Below, piece after piece: positions 26,955 through 36,504 of a stretch of DNA of 64,000 bases. Each line of letters opens with the position of its first letter. Positions within the stretch are counted from its first letter, which is position 1. A program made the position numbers and the translations under genes. The stretch is from Neobacillus cucumis. Lineage in GTDB: Bacteria; Bacillota; Bacilli; Bacillales; Cytobacillaceae. The notes under the pieces were generated by a model. The model was not told the DNA's origin and ran no database searches. It was given only the letters and a program-made list of their open reading frames with translations. The stretch is from the NCBI RefSeq assembly GCF_016908975.1, contig NZ_JAFBEX010000020.1:1-64000 (forward strand). Reading direction: 5' to 3'.

Positions 26955-27908
26955 TTGGAAGTAATACGGCTTAGTTACCCAATTAATTTATCAAATATCG
27001 AGTTACCTCCATTAGCCATGGCTTTGGGGTATTTTGATGGTGTCCACCGCGGGCACCAGCAGGTTATTCTAAAGGCCAAGGCTAAAGCAGAAGAAAACAA
27101 TTTATCCAGTGCGGTCATGACTTTTGATCCTCATCCATCTGTAGTGTTAGGCAAAAACACACAGCATGATCAATATATCACCCCATTAGTGGAAAAGGTA
27201 AAAATCATCCAAGAATTGGGGATTGATTATTTATTTATTATTGAGTTTACGCCTGAATTTGCAAATCTCTTGCCACAGGAATTTATTGATCAATTTGTAA
27301 TTGGTTTAAATGTACAGCATGTAGTTGCCGGATTTGATTTTACCTATGGACGGATGGGAAAAGGGAATATGGAAACACTGCCGTTTCATTCCCGAGATCA
27401 ATTTACTTATACCGTTGTTCCTAAATTTATGGAAGGGGATGAAAAGGTAAGTTCCACAAGAATACGCTACTTATTGAAGGAAGGGAAGACAAGTGAGCTT
27501 CCACTTCTACTTGGTCGATTCTACACAACAACTGGTATCGTTGTCCATGGAGATAAACGTGGAAGAACGATCGGCTTTCCAACAGCCAATGTGGAACTTT
27601 ACCAGGAATATATCACCCCGCCAACCGGTGTTTATGCTGTTCGATTAATGCTTGAACAAAACTGGTATAATGGTGTTTGTAATGTTGGCTATAAACCTAC
27701 ATTTAATAAGGAATCACTCCAGATATCAATCGAAGTTCATTTATTTGAGTTTAATCAAGATATTTACGGCAAAGAGGTCATCATTGAATGGCATCAATAT
27801 CTCCGAAAAGAGCAAAAATTTGCCGGGATTGAACAATTAGTTGCTCAAATCGAAAAAGATAAACAAAATTCGCTTCTCTATTTTGAGAAAAATCGACAAT
27901 CATATTAA
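26955..27908 (+). CDS. ribF: Bifunctional riboflavin kinase/FAD synthetase
   Basis: It phosphorylates riboflavin to FMN and adenylates FMN to FAD (ribC in B. subtilis). The N-terminal half is the nucleotidyltransferase domain with GYFDGVHRGHQQVI. The C-terminal half is the flavokinase domain with GDKRGRTIGFPTANV and GVYAVRL. The length of 317 aa is typical. The start is TTG at 26955 after AAAAGGTGAG. B. subtilis ribC is also the gene whose mutations derepress riboflavin synthesis through the FMN riboswitch. Confidence 0.97.
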   Translation: MEVIRLSYPINLSNIELPPLAMALGYFDGVHRGHQQVILKAKAKAEENNLSSAVMTFDPHPSVVLGKNTQHDQYITPLVEKVKIIQELGIDYLFIIEFTPEFANLLPQEFIDQFVIGLNVQHVVAGFDFTYGRMGKGNMETLPFHSRDQFTYTVVPKFMEGDEKVSSTRIRYLLKEGKTSELPLLLGRFYTTTGIVVHGDKRGRTIGFPTANVELYQEYITPPTGVYAVRLMLEQNWYNGVCNVGYKPTFNKESLQISIEVHLFEFNQDIYGKEVIIEWHQYLRKEQKFAGIEQLVAQIEKDKQNSLLYFEKNRQSY

Positions 27909-27957
27909 CCTCGGGTGCAAGAATTGAGGATTTCTTACAATATCATTTGGTTTTAGC

Positions 27958-27986
27958 TTGCATTTTGACGGAAAACCATGTATTCT
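27958..27986 (+). promoter_or_regulatory. Sigma-A promoter of rpsO
   Basis: TTGCAT (27958-27963) and TATTCT (27981-27986) are 17 nt apart. The leader of about 85 nt contains short self-complementary segments around 28019-28045 (GTCGAGTCTCCGACGCTTGC), which would fit an S15-binding autoregulatory leader, but this is not verified. Confidence 0.6.
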
Positions 27987-28079
27987 TAAATACGTATTAA
28001 AAGAACCTTTACTTGGCAAGTCGAGTCTCCGACGCTTGCTCGGTACCAGGGGATATGAAAATTTTAGGAGGTGAACCGG

Positions 28080-28349
28080 ATGGCAATCACTCAAGAACGT
28101 AAAAACGAACTTATCAATGAGTACAAAACTCATGAAAGCGACACTGGATCTGCTGAAGTTCAAATCGCTGTCCTTACAGAATCAATCAATAATTTGAACG
28201 AGCACTTACGTACACACAAGAAAGATCACCACTCACGTCGCGGTCTTTTGAAAATGGTAGGTAAACGTCGTAATCTTTTAACTTTCTTACGTAATAAAGA
28301 TGTTCAACGTTACCGTGTGTTAATTAATAAGCTTGGTCTACGTCGTTAG
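28080..28349 (+). CDS. rpsO: 30S ribosomal protein S15
   Basis: S15 is a primary 16S rRNA-binding protein of the platform. The 89 residues start MAITQERKNELINEYKTHES and contain HKKDHHSRRGLLKMVGKRR. The frame is open from a GTG at 28071 within the AGGAGGTGA site; the ATG at 28080 is the standard start. It has its own promoter and a terminator, and is followed by pnp, an arrangement conserved from Bacillus to E. coli. Confidence 0.98.
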   Translation: MAITQERKNELINEYKTHESDTGSAEVQIAVLTESINNLNEHLRTHKKDHHSRRGLLKMVGKRRNLLTFLRNKDVQRYRVLINKLGLRR

Positions 28350-28355
28350 TCACAG

Positions 28356-28379
28356 AAGCGGGATTTTTCCCGCTTTTTT
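28356..28379 (+). terminator. Intrinsic terminator of rpsO
   Basis: AAGCGGG and CCCGCTT pair around ATTTTT, followed by a T run. Confidence 0.92.
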
Positions 28380-28569
28380 GTTAGCAAAAAAACATTTTTT
28401 TTATACATAATTTTAAGTCTAGGCTTTTCTGTGCATACTATTAATAATTTGGTTTAAACAATAAGCTTTATAGGCTTTTTTTATATGAGTGAGAATTAGT
28501 TGGTGATTAACCGAGAGGGCTTTCTTTCGTATCATCCTTCTAAGGATTTAGTTAGAGAGGGGTAATAAT

Positions 28570-30687
28570 ATGGAACAAACAAAACATGAATATTCTATGG
28601 ATTGGGCCGGCCGGAAATTAACGGTTGAGATTGGCCAATTAGCGAAACAAGCGAACGGTGCAGTTTTAGTACGTTATGGAGATACAGCTGTTTTAAGTAC
28701 GGCAACTGCATCAAAAGAACCAAAGAACCTCGACTTTTTTCCATTAACAGTTAACTATGAAGAGCGTTTATATGCAGTTGGTAAAATCCCTGGCGGCTTT
28801 ATTAAACGGGAAGGACGCCCAAGTGAAAAAGCAATCTTGGCGAGCCGATTGATTGACCGTCCGATTCGTCCGTTATTTGCAGATGGTTTCCGAAATGATG
28901 TACAAGTTATTAGCATTGTTATGAGTGTGGACCAAGACTGTTCAACTGAAATGGCAGCCATGTTCGGATCATCCTTAGCATTAAGTACTTCAGATATTCC
29001 TTTTGAAGGACCTATTGCGGGTGTAGTTGTTGGTCGTGTCAATAATGAATTTGTGATTAATCCAAATGTGGAACAGGCGGAAAAAAGTGATATAAACTTA
29101 ACGGTTGCAGGAACAAAAGATGCCATTAACATGGTAGAAGCAGGTGCTTTAGAAGTTCCTGAAGAAACCATGCTTGAAGCCATCATGTTTGGTCATGAAG
29201 AAATTAAACGTTTAATTGAATTCCAAGAGAAAATTGTCGCTGAAATCGGTAAAGAAAAAAGGGAAATTACTTTGTATGAAATTGATAAAGAACTCGAAGC
29301 TGAGGTAAGAGGTCTTTGTGAAACGGATATGGTAAAGGCTATTCAAGTACAAGAAAAGCATGCCCGTGAAGATGCGATTAAAGAAGTAAAAAACCGAGTA
29401 ATCACGAAATACGAAGAACAAGAAGCTACAGAAGATGATATGAAGCAAATTAAGCAAATTTTAGATAAAATTGTAAAAGGTGAGGTACGCCGCTTAATTA
29501 CGGTTGAAAAGGTTCGTCCAGATGGCCGTAAGATTGATGAAATCCGCCCATTGTCATCACAAGTAGGTATCTTACCTCGTACCCATGGTTCAGGCTTATT
29601 TACTCGCGGACAGACACAGGCATTAAGTATTTGTACACTTGGGGCAATGGGTGATGTCCAAATCCTTGATGGTTTAGGAATTGAAGAAGAAAAACGCTTT
29701 ATGCACCATTATAACTTTCCTTCCTTTAGTGTAGGGGAAACAGGTCCAATTCGTGGTCCAGGTCGTCGTGAAATTGGACATGGTGCACTTGGAGAACGTG
29801 CCCTAGAACCAGTTATTCCATCTGAAAAAGATTTCCCGTATACAATTCGCCTTGTTTCCGAAGTACTTGAATCCAATGGTTCCACATCCCAAGCTAGTAT
29901 TTGTGGAAGTACATTAGCGATGATGGATGCAGGTGTTCCAATTAAGGCCCCTGTTGCGGGTATTGCGATGGGACTTGTTAAATCAGGTGAGCATTATACG
30001 GTTTTATCTGATATTCAAGGTATGGAAGATCACCTTGGCGACATGGATTTTAAAGTTGCCGGAACAGCTAAAGGGGTAACAGCTCTTCAAATGGATATTA
30101 AGATTGAAGGTCTTTCCCGTGAGATTTTAGAGGAAGCCCTGCAGCAAGCGAAAGTGGGAAGAATGCATATTTTAGATTCCATGCTTGCCACGATTAAAGA
30201 ACCTAGAACAGAGCTTTCTCAATTTGCACCAAAAATCTTAACGATGACCATTAATCCGGACAAAATTCGTGATGTTATTGGACCTAGTGGTAAACAAATC
30301 AATAAGATTATTGAAGAAACTGGTGTTAAGATTGATATCGAGCAGGATGGTACGGTCTTTATTGCCTCAACTAATCAAGAAATGAACCAAAGGGCGAAGA
30401 AAATCATTGAAGATATCGTTCGTGAAGTTCAAGTAGGCGAACTGTACCTTGGTAAGGTCAAGCGGATTGAAAAGTTTGGCGCCTTTGTTGAAATCTTTGC
30501 TGGTAAAGACGGACTTGTCCATATTTCCGAACTTGCTGAAGAACGAGTAGGGAAAGTGGAAGATGTTGTTAAAATTGGCGATGAACTTTTAGTAAAGGTA
30601 ACAGAAATTGATAAGCAAGGCCGTGTGAACCTTTCACGTAAAGCAGTTCTAAAAGAACAGCGCGAAAAGGCAGAACAAAACCAATAA
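28570..30687 (+). CDS. pnp: Polyribonucleotide nucleotidyltransferase (PNPase)
   Basis: It degrades RNA 3' to 5' by phosphorolysis and can add tails. The 705 residues have two RNase PH cores (EYSMDWAGRKLTVEIGQLAK at the start; RPDGRKIDEIRPLSSQVG in the second), a helical linker, a KH domain (IRDVIGPSGKQINKIIEETG) and a C-terminal S1 domain (GKVKRIEKFGAFVEIFAGKD). The phosphate-binding GSTSQASICGSTLAMMDAG is intact. A good GAGAGGGG site precedes the ATG. It follows rpsO after 220 nt. Confidence 0.98.
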   Translation: MEQTKHEYSMDWAGRKLTVEIGQLAKQANGAVLVRYGDTAVLSTATASKEPKNLDFFPLTVNYEERLYAVGKIPGGFIKREGRPSEKAILASRLIDRPIRPLFADGFRNDVQVISIVMSVDQDCSTEMAAMFGSSLALSTSDIPFEGPIAGVVVGRVNNEFVINPNVEQAEKSDINLTVAGTKDAINMVEAGALEVPEETMLEAIMFGHEEIKRLIEFQEKIVAEIGKEKREITLYEIDKELEAEVRGLCETDMVKAIQVQEKHAREDAIKEVKNRVITKYEEQEATEDDMKQIKQILDKIVKGEVRRLITVEKVRPDGRKIDEIRPLSSQVGILPRTHGSGLFTRGQTQALSICTLGAMGDVQILDGLGIEEEKRFMHHYNFPSFSVGETGPIRGPGRREIGHGALGERALEPVIPSEKDFPYTIRLVSEVLESNGSTSQASICGSTLAMMDAGVPIKAPVAGIAMGLVKSGEHYTVLSDIQGMEDHLGDMDFKVAGTAKGVTALQMDIKIEGLSREILEEALQQAKVGRMHILDSMLATIKEPRTELSQFAPKILTMTINPDKIRDVIGPSGKQINKIIEETGVKIDIEQDGTVFIASTNQEMNQRAKKIIEDIVREVQVGELYLGKVKRIEKFGAFVEIFAGKDGLVHISELAEERVGKVEDVVKIGDELLVKVTEIDKQGRVNLSRKAVLKEQREKAEQNQ

Positions 30688-30699
30688 TTTTTAAGTAGG

Positions 30700-30730
30700 A
30701 AAGTCAGGGAAAAACCTGGCTTTTTCTTTT
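30700..30730 (+). terminator. Intrinsic terminator of pnp
   Basis: AAGTCAGG and CCTGGCTT (one G-U) pair around an A-rich loop, followed by TTTCTTTT. Confidence 0.85.
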
Positions 30731-30793
30731 GCCGTTTTCGATGTTCTACCTTGTCCCTATTAGTCATAATCTGTATGGAAGGGGGAATGGTAG

Positions 30794-31741
30794 ATGAAGA
30801 AGGTCAGTGTGTTTATCGTCATTTGTTTGGCTGCTTGGTTTTCCGTCAACAATCCTTTTGTTGAAAAATATATAGCTTCATTAACAGAATCCGTACTTCC
30901 CGTTACAAAGCAAACGGATCCTCTATATCAACAAATCATCAAAAGTGCACATACATATGAAGTCCCGCCTTCTGATGCCAAGATTGATTCTGTTTGGAAG
31001 GCTATTCCTGGATATAATGGAATTAAAGTGGATATAGCTGCATCTTATAAAAAAATGAAGATAAAAGGCGAATTTGATGAGAAGAAGCTTGTGTTTGTCC
31101 AAACAAAGCCAAAGGTCCATCTAAAAAATTTGCAACCTACAGCTATTTATAAAGGTCATCCAGATAAACCAATGGTCTCCTTCATTATTAATGTAGCTTG
31201 GGGAAATGAATATTTATCCGATATGCTTGCGACATTAAAAAAGCATAATGTGTCAGTTACCTTTTTTCTTGAGGGAAATTGGACGAAAAATAACCCAGAA
31301 CTTGCTAAGATGATTGTAAGTGCTGGTCATGAGGTTGGAAATCATTCCTATTCCCATCCAGATATGAGCAAAATAACCGCCGATAAGGCAAGAGAACAAA
31401 TGATTAAAACGAATGAAATTATTGAAGCGGCTACTGGTGAAAAATGTGTCTGGTTTGCACCCCCTAGCGGAAGTTATCGGGATGAGACGGTTAAAATAGC
31501 GAATGAATTAGGCATGAAAACTGTCATGTGGACAGTCGACACGGTTGACTGGAGAAAGCCGTCTCCTGACGTTCTAATTAATCGTGTAATGTCGAAGATA
31601 GGCAATGGCTCAATGGTTCTAATGCATCCAACAGAATCGACTGCAAAATCTTTAGATCGGCTCATAACGTTAATTGAAAAAAAGAATTTACAGATAGGTA
31701 CGGTTAGTGAATTAATGGATGAGGAAAGAATAATAAAATAA
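30794..31741 (+). CDS. ylxY: Polysaccharide deacetylase family protein, YlxY-like
   Basis: The 315-residue protein has an N-terminal signal or anchor segment (VFIVICLAAWFSV) and a C-terminal NodB-type deacetylase domain. The domain shows FIINVAWGNEYL, HEVGNHSYSHPDM (the H-x3-H-type metal site) and WFAPPSGSYRDET. The first metal-binding motif is IINVAWGNE rather than the usual TFDDG, so the aspartate pair is altered; B. subtilis YlxY is similar in my memory. It lies between pnp and mlpA as in B. subtilis. It probably acts outside the membrane on peptidoglycan or spore cortex, but the substrate is not known. Confidence 0.9.
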   Translation: MKKVSVFIVICLAAWFSVNNPFVEKYIASLTESVLPVTKQTDPLYQQIIKSAHTYEVPPSDAKIDSVWKAIPGYNGIKVDIAASYKKMKIKGEFDEKKLVFVQTKPKVHLKNLQPTAIYKGHPDKPMVSFIINVAWGNEYLSDMLATLKKHNVSVTFFLEGNWTKNNPELAKMIVSAGHEVGNHSYSHPDMSKITADKAREQMIKTNEIIEAATGEKCVWFAPPSGSYRDETVKIANELGMKTVMWTVDTVDWRKPSPDVLINRVMSKIGNGSMVLMHPTESTAKSLDRLITLIEKKNLQIGTVSELMDEERIIK

Positions 31742-31990
31742 TAAAATAATAAAGGGAAACAATTCTAGAAATTGGAGAAAATACTTTTAAATAAGTATAA
31801 TAAATAATTGGAGTAGTAGCGTTAAAAGTTAGTCCTTTTAATAAACATGGAGAGAACAGCTTTAGAAACTTAAAGGAAAATATCTATGGGCTAGGGGGCA
31901 GCTGCCTGTAAGTAAGTCCGATTAGTTAGAGCAGTGTGGAGAAGGGTTCACCCACTGTTAGGAGTTCGCTGTATAGACAGGAGGAAATCG
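31742..31990 (+). other. Spacer between ylxY and mlpA
   Basis: There is no terminator directly after ylxY. A hairpin CAGTGTGG/CACCCACTG lies at about 31932-31960 in what would be the mlpA leader. The only good ribosome site (AGGAGG) is just before the ATG at 31991; an in-frame upstream extension from 31934 has none. Confidence 0.4.
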
Positions 31991-33229
31991 ATGATTAATA
32001 AGTACACTTGCCAAAACGGAGTAAGAATTGTTCTAGAAAATATCCCTACCGTCCGATCGGTTGCTATAGGTGTATGGATTGGAACAGGTTCTAGAAATGA
32101 GGATCCTGCTACAAATGGAATTTCCCATTTCCTTGAGCATATGTTTTTTAAAGGGACCACAACAAGAACAGCAAAGGAAATTGCTGAATCCTTTGATAGT
32201 ATCGGCGGCCAGGTTAATGCCTTTACCTCAAAGGAATATACATGCTACTATGCAAAAGTACTTGATACACATTCTAAGTTTGCTCTAGATGTGTTAGCTG
32301 ACATGTTCTTTAACTCCACATTTGTCGAAGAGGAGTTGAACAAGGAAAGAAATGTTGTTTTGGAAGAAATCAAAATGTATGAGGATACACCTGATGATAT
32401 TGTTCATGATTTATTAAGCAGAGCTGTATATGAAGATCATCCACTTGGATATCCGATTTTAGGAACGGAGGAGACCTTAAATACATTTACAGGTGATTCC
32501 TTAAAGGAATATATTCAGCAAAGATATACTCCTGAAAATGTAGTAATATCCATTGCTGGAAATGTATCCGAAAACTTTATTCAAGAAGTTGAAAATTATT
32601 TTGGTTCTTACCAAGGTGATACGAAAGAAGTTCCTGAAAATATTCCTAATTTCCATGTAAATAAAATTTCCAGAAAGAAAGACACAGAGCAAGCCCACCT
32701 ATGTATCGGATTTGAAGGTTTGAAGGTGGGACATGAGGATGTTTATAGTTTAATAACTCTGAATAATATATTGGGCGGCAGTATGAGCTCCCGGCTATTC
32801 CAAGATGTCCGTGAGCAAAGAGGCCTGGCCTATTCGGTCTTCTCCTATCATTCTGCTTACTTAGATAGTGGAATTTTGACTGTTTATGGAGGAACCGGAG
32901 CTAAACAGCTAGACCTTTTATTCGAAACGATTCAAGAGACCCTGGATAAGTTAAAGCAAAATGGGATTACTGAAAAGGAACTAACCAATAGTAAGGAACA
33001 ACTTAAGGGCAGTTTAATGTTGAGCTTGGAGAGTACAAATAGCCGCATGAGCCGTAATGGAAAAAACGAACTCCTTCTAAAACGCCATCGCTCTCTAGAT
33101 GAAATTATCGAGCAGATTGATGCTGTTACTAAAAAGAGCGTGGATGACATGGCAAGATCGCTATTTACTGACAAATACTCTGTAACTTTAATAAGCCCGA
33201 GTGGTGAATTCCCAAATAAAATATCATAA
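31991..33229 (+). CDS. mlpA: M16-family zinc peptidase MlpA (YmxG)
   Basis: This is a pitrilysin/mitochondrial-processing-peptidase-like protease. The inverted zinc motif HFLEH is at 46-50, with the downstream zinc-ligand glutamate in ERNVVLEEIKMYEDTPDD. The rest follows the M16 double-domain layout, including GGSMSSRLFQDVREQRGLAYSV. The ATG at 31991 after AGGAGG gives 412 aa. B. subtilis MlpA has been tied to regulation of extracellular protease production. It is followed by ymxH, the standard order. Confidence 0.95.
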   Translation: MINKYTCQNGVRIVLENIPTVRSVAIGVWIGTGSRNEDPATNGISHFLEHMFFKGTTTRTAKEIAESFDSIGGQVNAFTSKEYTCYYAKVLDTHSKFALDVLADMFFNSTFVEEELNKERNVVLEEIKMYEDTPDDIVHDLLSRAVYEDHPLGYPILGTEETLNTFTGDSLKEYIQQRYTPENVVISIAGNVSENFIQEVENYFGSYQGDTKEVPENIPNFHVNKISRKKDTEQAHLCIGFEGLKVGHEDVYSLITLNNILGGSMSSRLFQDVREQRGLAYSVFSYHSAYLDSGILTVYGGTGAKQLDLLFETIQETLDKLKQNGITEKELTNSKEQLKGSLMLSLESTNSRMSRNGKNELLLKRHRSLDEIIEQIDAVTKKSVDDMARSLFTDKYSVTLISPSGEFPNKIS

Positions 33230-33374
33230 TCAAAGGAGGTATTCCATTAATTGGATACCTCTTCTGTATTTTCTGAACGAAATTAAGTGCCGTTATGGCG
33301 CTTTATTTTATGATTCTAAAATTTGTCCACTCTCTATAAACTAATAAAAAAGGTTTCAGAGGGGGTAGGAAGTA

Positions 33375-33614
33375 ATGAGGTTAAGTGAATTAAGCGGGAA
33401 GGAAATTGTGGATGTGAAAAAGGCAGAACGTCTTGGTGTTTTTGGACAAACGGATTTAGAAATTAATGAACATACAGGACAAATTCAGGCTCTTCTTATT
33501 CCTTCACTTAAATGGTTTGGTTTTCGAAAACAAGGAGAGGAAATTCGGGTGCCATGGCAACATATACGGAAAATAGGATCTGATATGATTATTATTGATA
33601 TACCAAATGACTAG
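33375..33614 (+). CDS. ymxH: YlmC/YmxH family PRC-barrel-like sporulation protein
   Basis: This 79-residue protein starts MRLSELSGKEIVDVKKAERL and contains GVFGQTDLEINEHTGQI, LLIPSLKWFGFRKQG and RVPWQHIRKIGSDMIIID. It belongs to the YlmC/YmxH family with a PRC-barrel fold. The role is not defined beyond an association with sporulation. Spacing from mlpA is 145 nt, and a strong terminator separates it from the dipicolinate genes. Confidence 0.93.
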   Translation: MRLSELSGKEIVDVKKAERLGVFGQTDLEINEHTGQIQALLIPSLKWFGFRKQGEEIRVPWQHIRKIGSDMIIIDIPND

Positions 33615-33628
33615 AGACTAAAGTGTAC

Positions 33629-33663
33629 GCCCAAGCAAAATTACATTTGCTTGGGCTTTTTTA
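33629..33663 (+). terminator. Intrinsic terminator of ymxH
   Basis: GCCCAAGCAAA and TTTGCTTGGGC form a perfect 11-bp stem with a 6-nt loop and a T6 tail. Confidence 0.95.
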
Positions 33664-33683
33664 ATTTCCTCTACTGGAAAACT

Positions 33684-33712
33684 CACCGAATGAAGTAATC
33701 TTACATAAGATG
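33684..33712 (+). promoter_or_regulatory. Possible sigma-K promoter of dpaAB (spoVF)
   Basis: CACC (33684-33687) and CATAAGATG (33704-33712) have a 16-nt spacer, close to the sigma-K pattern AC-N16-CATANNNTA (the last base of the -10 differs). The spoVF operon is sigma-K-controlled in B. subtilis. The match is partial. Confidence 0.4.
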
Positions 33713-33776
33713 TTGAAGTGATAACAGAAAAGGAATTCCTCGTTGGATTTATAAAAAAAAGAAGGTGAGAGTTTTC

Positions 33777-34679
33777 ATGCTGACAGGGATGCAGATAGCC
33801 GTAATTGGCGGTGATGCCAGACAGCTGGAAATCATCCGTAGGTTAACCGAATTAGATGCGAGATTATCGCTTATTGGCTTTGAACAGCTTGATCATGCCT
33901 TCACTGGTGCGGTCAAGGAAAAGCTCGAAGAAGTTGATTTTTCAAATATGGATGCCCTAATTTTACCTGTGCCGGGAACCAATTTAGAAGGTCAGGTAGA
34001 AACCATCTTTTCAAATGAAAAGGTTATTTTAACGAGTGACATCTTAGCCAAAACTCCTGAACATTGCTCTATTTATTCGGGAATTAGTAACTCTTATTTA
34101 AATGGCATAACCCAAGAAGCAAAGCGAGACCTTATTCAATTGTTTGAAAGGGACGATGTTGCTATTTATAATTCGATCCCAACCGTTGAAGGAACTATTA
34201 TGATGGCCATTCAACATACGGACTTTACCATACATGGTTCAGATGTAACAGTCTTAGGGCTCGGAAGAGTTGGGATGAGTGTAGCGAGAACTTTTGCTGC
34301 ACTAGGTGCAAAGGTAAAGGTTGGAGCAAGAAAAAGTGAACATCTGGCACGGATTACAGAAATGGGCTTAACACCCTTTCATTTAAGTGATTTGGTAAAT
34401 GAAGTAAAAGATACTGATATCTTAATTAATACAGCACCACATCTAATTGTTACGGCAATGGTTATTTCTAAATTGCCTGCCCATTCCCTCATTATTGACT
34501 TGGCTTCTAAGCCGGGCGGTACTGATTTCAGATATGCCGAAAAAAGGGGAATCAAAGCTCTGCTAGCCCCTGGATTACCAGGGATTGTTGCTCCAAAAAC
34601 AGCAGGGCAAATTTTAGCAAATGTTCTAGCCCAACTGCTTCAGGATGATTTAAGAGAGCGAAAGGGGAAAGAAAAATGA
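33777..34679 (+). CDS. dpaA: Dipicolinate synthase subunit A
   Basis: DpaA oxidises dihydrodipicolinate to dipicolinic acid together with DpaB in the mother cell. DPA-calcium then dehydrates the spore core. The N-terminus is MQIAVIGGDARQLEIIRRL and an NAD(P)-type Rossmann motif follows (LGLGRVGMSVARTFAALGA). The C-terminus contains KRGIKALLAPGLPGIVAPKT. The frame opens at GTG 33765 inside the ribosome site; ATG 33777 at 7-nt spacing gives 300 aa and the start MLTGMQIAVIGG. It overlaps dpaB by 4 nt. Confidence 0.96.
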   Translation: MLTGMQIAVIGGDARQLEIIRRLTELDARLSLIGFEQLDHAFTGAVKEKLEEVDFSNMDALILPVPGTNLEGQVETIFSNEKVILTSDILAKTPEHCSIYSGISNSYLNGITQEAKRDLIQLFERDDVAIYNSIPTVEGTIMMAIQHTDFTIHGSDVTVLGLGRVGMSVARTFAALGAKVKVGARKSEHLARITEMGLTPFHLSDLVNEVKDTDILINTAPHLIVTAMVISKLPAHSLIIDLASKPGGTDFRYAEKRGIKALLAPGLPGIVAPKTAGQILANVLAQLLQDDLRERKGKEK

Positions 34680-35275
34680 GTTTAAAGGGTAAAAGAATTG
34701 GCTTTGGTCTTACGGGTTCACATTGTACGTATGATGCCGTATTTCCCGAGATAGAAAAATTAGTTCAAGCTGGTGCAGAAGTAATGCCAGTTGTGACTTT
34801 TACCGTTAAAAATACTGATACCCGTTTTGGCAAGGGAGAAGATTGGATCCAGAGAATTGAAGACTTAACTGGAAATAAGGTAATTGATACGATTGTAAAA
34901 GCCGAGCCATTAGGTCCTAAGATTCCATTAGATTGCATGGTTATTGCTCCATTAACCGGGGTTTCCATGAGCAAATTTGCCAATGCTATGAATGACAGCC
35001 CTGTATTAATGGCGGCAAAAGCGACGCTAAGAAATTTAAAACCGGTTGTACTTGGTATCTCTACCAATGATGCTCTAGGTTTAAACGGAGTGAATCTAAT
35101 GAGACTAATGGCAACAAAGAATATTTACTTTATTCCATATGGTCAAGATGATCCTGTCAAAAAACCTAATTCTATGGTTGCCAGAATGACTCTGCTTTCA
35201 GAAACTGTAGAAGCAGCCCTGGAAGGTAGACAAATTCAACCAGTATTAGTGGAGAGATATAAAGATTCCGACTAA
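34676..35275 (+). CDS. dpaB: Dipicolinate synthase subunit B
   Basis: DpaB is the flavoprotein-like subunit of dipicolinate synthase. The 199 residues begin KGKRIGFGLTGSHCTYDAVF, with the family segment MVIAPLTGVSMSKFANAM. It overlaps dpaA by 4 nt (ATGA) for coupled translation. asd, dapG and dapA downstream supply its substrate, dihydrodipicolinate. The arrangement is that of the B. subtilis spoVF-asd-dapG-dapA cluster. Confidence 0.96.
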   Translation: MSLKGKRIGFGLTGSHCTYDAVFPEIEKLVQAGAEVMPVVTFTVKNTDTRFGKGEDWIQRIEDLTGNKVIDTIVKAEPLGPKIPLDCMVIAPLTGVSMSKFANAMNDSPVLMAAKATLRNLKPVVLGISTNDALGLNGVNLMRLMATKNIYFIPYGQDDPVKKPNSMVARMTLLSETVEAALEGRQIQPVLVERYKDSD

Positions 35276-35340
35276 ATTTCCCCACTTTCGGCAAAAAGGG
35301 TTATTTCTGAATAAGAATATGTTAAAATAAATTAATCTTT

Positions 35341-35367
35341 CATCAGAGGGGTCAACCCTCTCTGATG
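35341..35367 (+). terminator. Hairpin between dpaB and asd, possible attenuator
   Basis: CATCAGAG and CTCTGATG form an 8-bp stem (the inner GGG/CCC adds pairs). No strong T run follows. It may partly terminate the sporulation transcript or belong to the asd leader. Confidence 0.5.
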
Positions 35368-35422
35368 TAATAATTAGAAATAACCACTATTGTATTGTAG
35401 GATTGAAAGGGGAACTAGAAAA

Positions 35423-36472
35423 ATGAGTCAGCAAAAAGGTTTTCACGTTGCGGTTGTTGGAGCAACAGGAGCAGTAGGACAACAAATGATCCAAACATTA
35501 GTGAAAGAAAACTTTCCAATTAGTAAGCTTACCCTATTATCCTCCGCTCGTTCGGCTGGTAAAGTTGTAGAGGTAAATGGACAAGAAATAACTATTCAAG
35601 AAGCAAAGCCTGAAAGCTTTGAAGGAGTTCAAATAGCTTTATTTAGTGCTGGAGGAAATGTTTCCAAGGAGCTTGCTCCAGAGGCTGTTAAACGTGGTGC
35701 CATCGTCGTGGACAACACTAGTGCATTTAGAATGGATGCGGATAAACCATTAGTAGTACCGGAAGTAAACGAAGCCGATTTGCATCAGCATAACGGTATC
35801 ATTGCCAATCCAAACTGCTCTACAATCCAAATGGTTGTGGCTCTAGAGCCTATTCGTCAACAGTTTGGTTTGAAAAAAATCATTGTGTCTACGTATCAAG
35901 CAGTTTCTGGTGCCGGCGCTTCAGCAGTGGAAGAATTAATGCAACAAACAAAATCTATTATTGCTGGAGAAACCGTTGAGCCTAAAATTTTACCAGTAAG
36001 TTCTGACAAAAATCATTATCAAATTGCATTTAACGCGATTCCGCAAATTGATAAGTTTCAAGATAACGGCTATACATTTGAAGAAATGAAAATGATAAAT
36101 GAAACAAAGAAAATCATGCATTTACCTGAACTACAAGTTTCAGCAACTTGTGTAAGACTTCCGGTTGCTGTCGGACATTCAGAATCTGTTTATTTTGAAG
36201 TGGAAAAAGAAGGCGTTAGCGCACAAGAAATTAAGGCATTATTAAAAGATGCACCAGGTGTTATCTTACAAGATGATCCAGAAAATCAAGTATATCCAAT
36301 GCCAGCAAATTGTGTAGGCAAGAATGATGTTTTTGTTGGTCGCATTAGAAAAGACATTGATGAGGACCGCGGCTTCCATATGTGGGTTGTTTCAGATAAC
36401 TTACTTAAAGGAGCTGCTTGGAATTCTGTTCAAATAGCAGAAAGGTTAGTAGAATTAGGTCTTGTTAAATAA
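35423..36472 (+). CDS. asd: Aspartate-semialdehyde dehydrogenase
   Basis: It reduces aspartyl phosphate to aspartate semialdehyde with NADPH. The N-terminal motif is GATGAVGQQM. The catalytic Cys132 lies in ANPNCSTIQMVVALEPI. The frame opens at 35390, but the ATG at 35423, after AAAGGGGAA, gives 349 aa starting MSQQKGFHVA. It feeds lysine, diaminopimelate and dipicolinate synthesis with dapG and dapA. Confidence 0.97.
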   Translation: MSQQKGFHVAVVGATGAVGQQMIQTLVKENFPISKLTLLSSARSAGKVVEVNGQEITIQEAKPESFEGVQIALFSAGGNVSKELAPEAVKRGAIVVDNTSAFRMDADKPLVVPEVNEADLHQHNGIIANPNCSTIQMVVALEPIRQQFGLKKIIVSTYQAVSGAGASAVEELMQQTKSIIAGETVEPKILPVSSDKNHYQIAFNAIPQIDKFQDNGYTFEEMKMINETKKIMHLPELQVSATCVRLPVAVGHSESVYFEVEKEGVSAQEIKALLKDAPGVILQDDPENQVYPMPANCVGKNDVFVGRIRKDIDEDRGFHMWVVSDNLLKGAAWNSVQIAERLVELGLVK

Positions 36473-36504
36473 AGCTACATGATAAAGGCAGGGTTTGGTG
36501 TTAC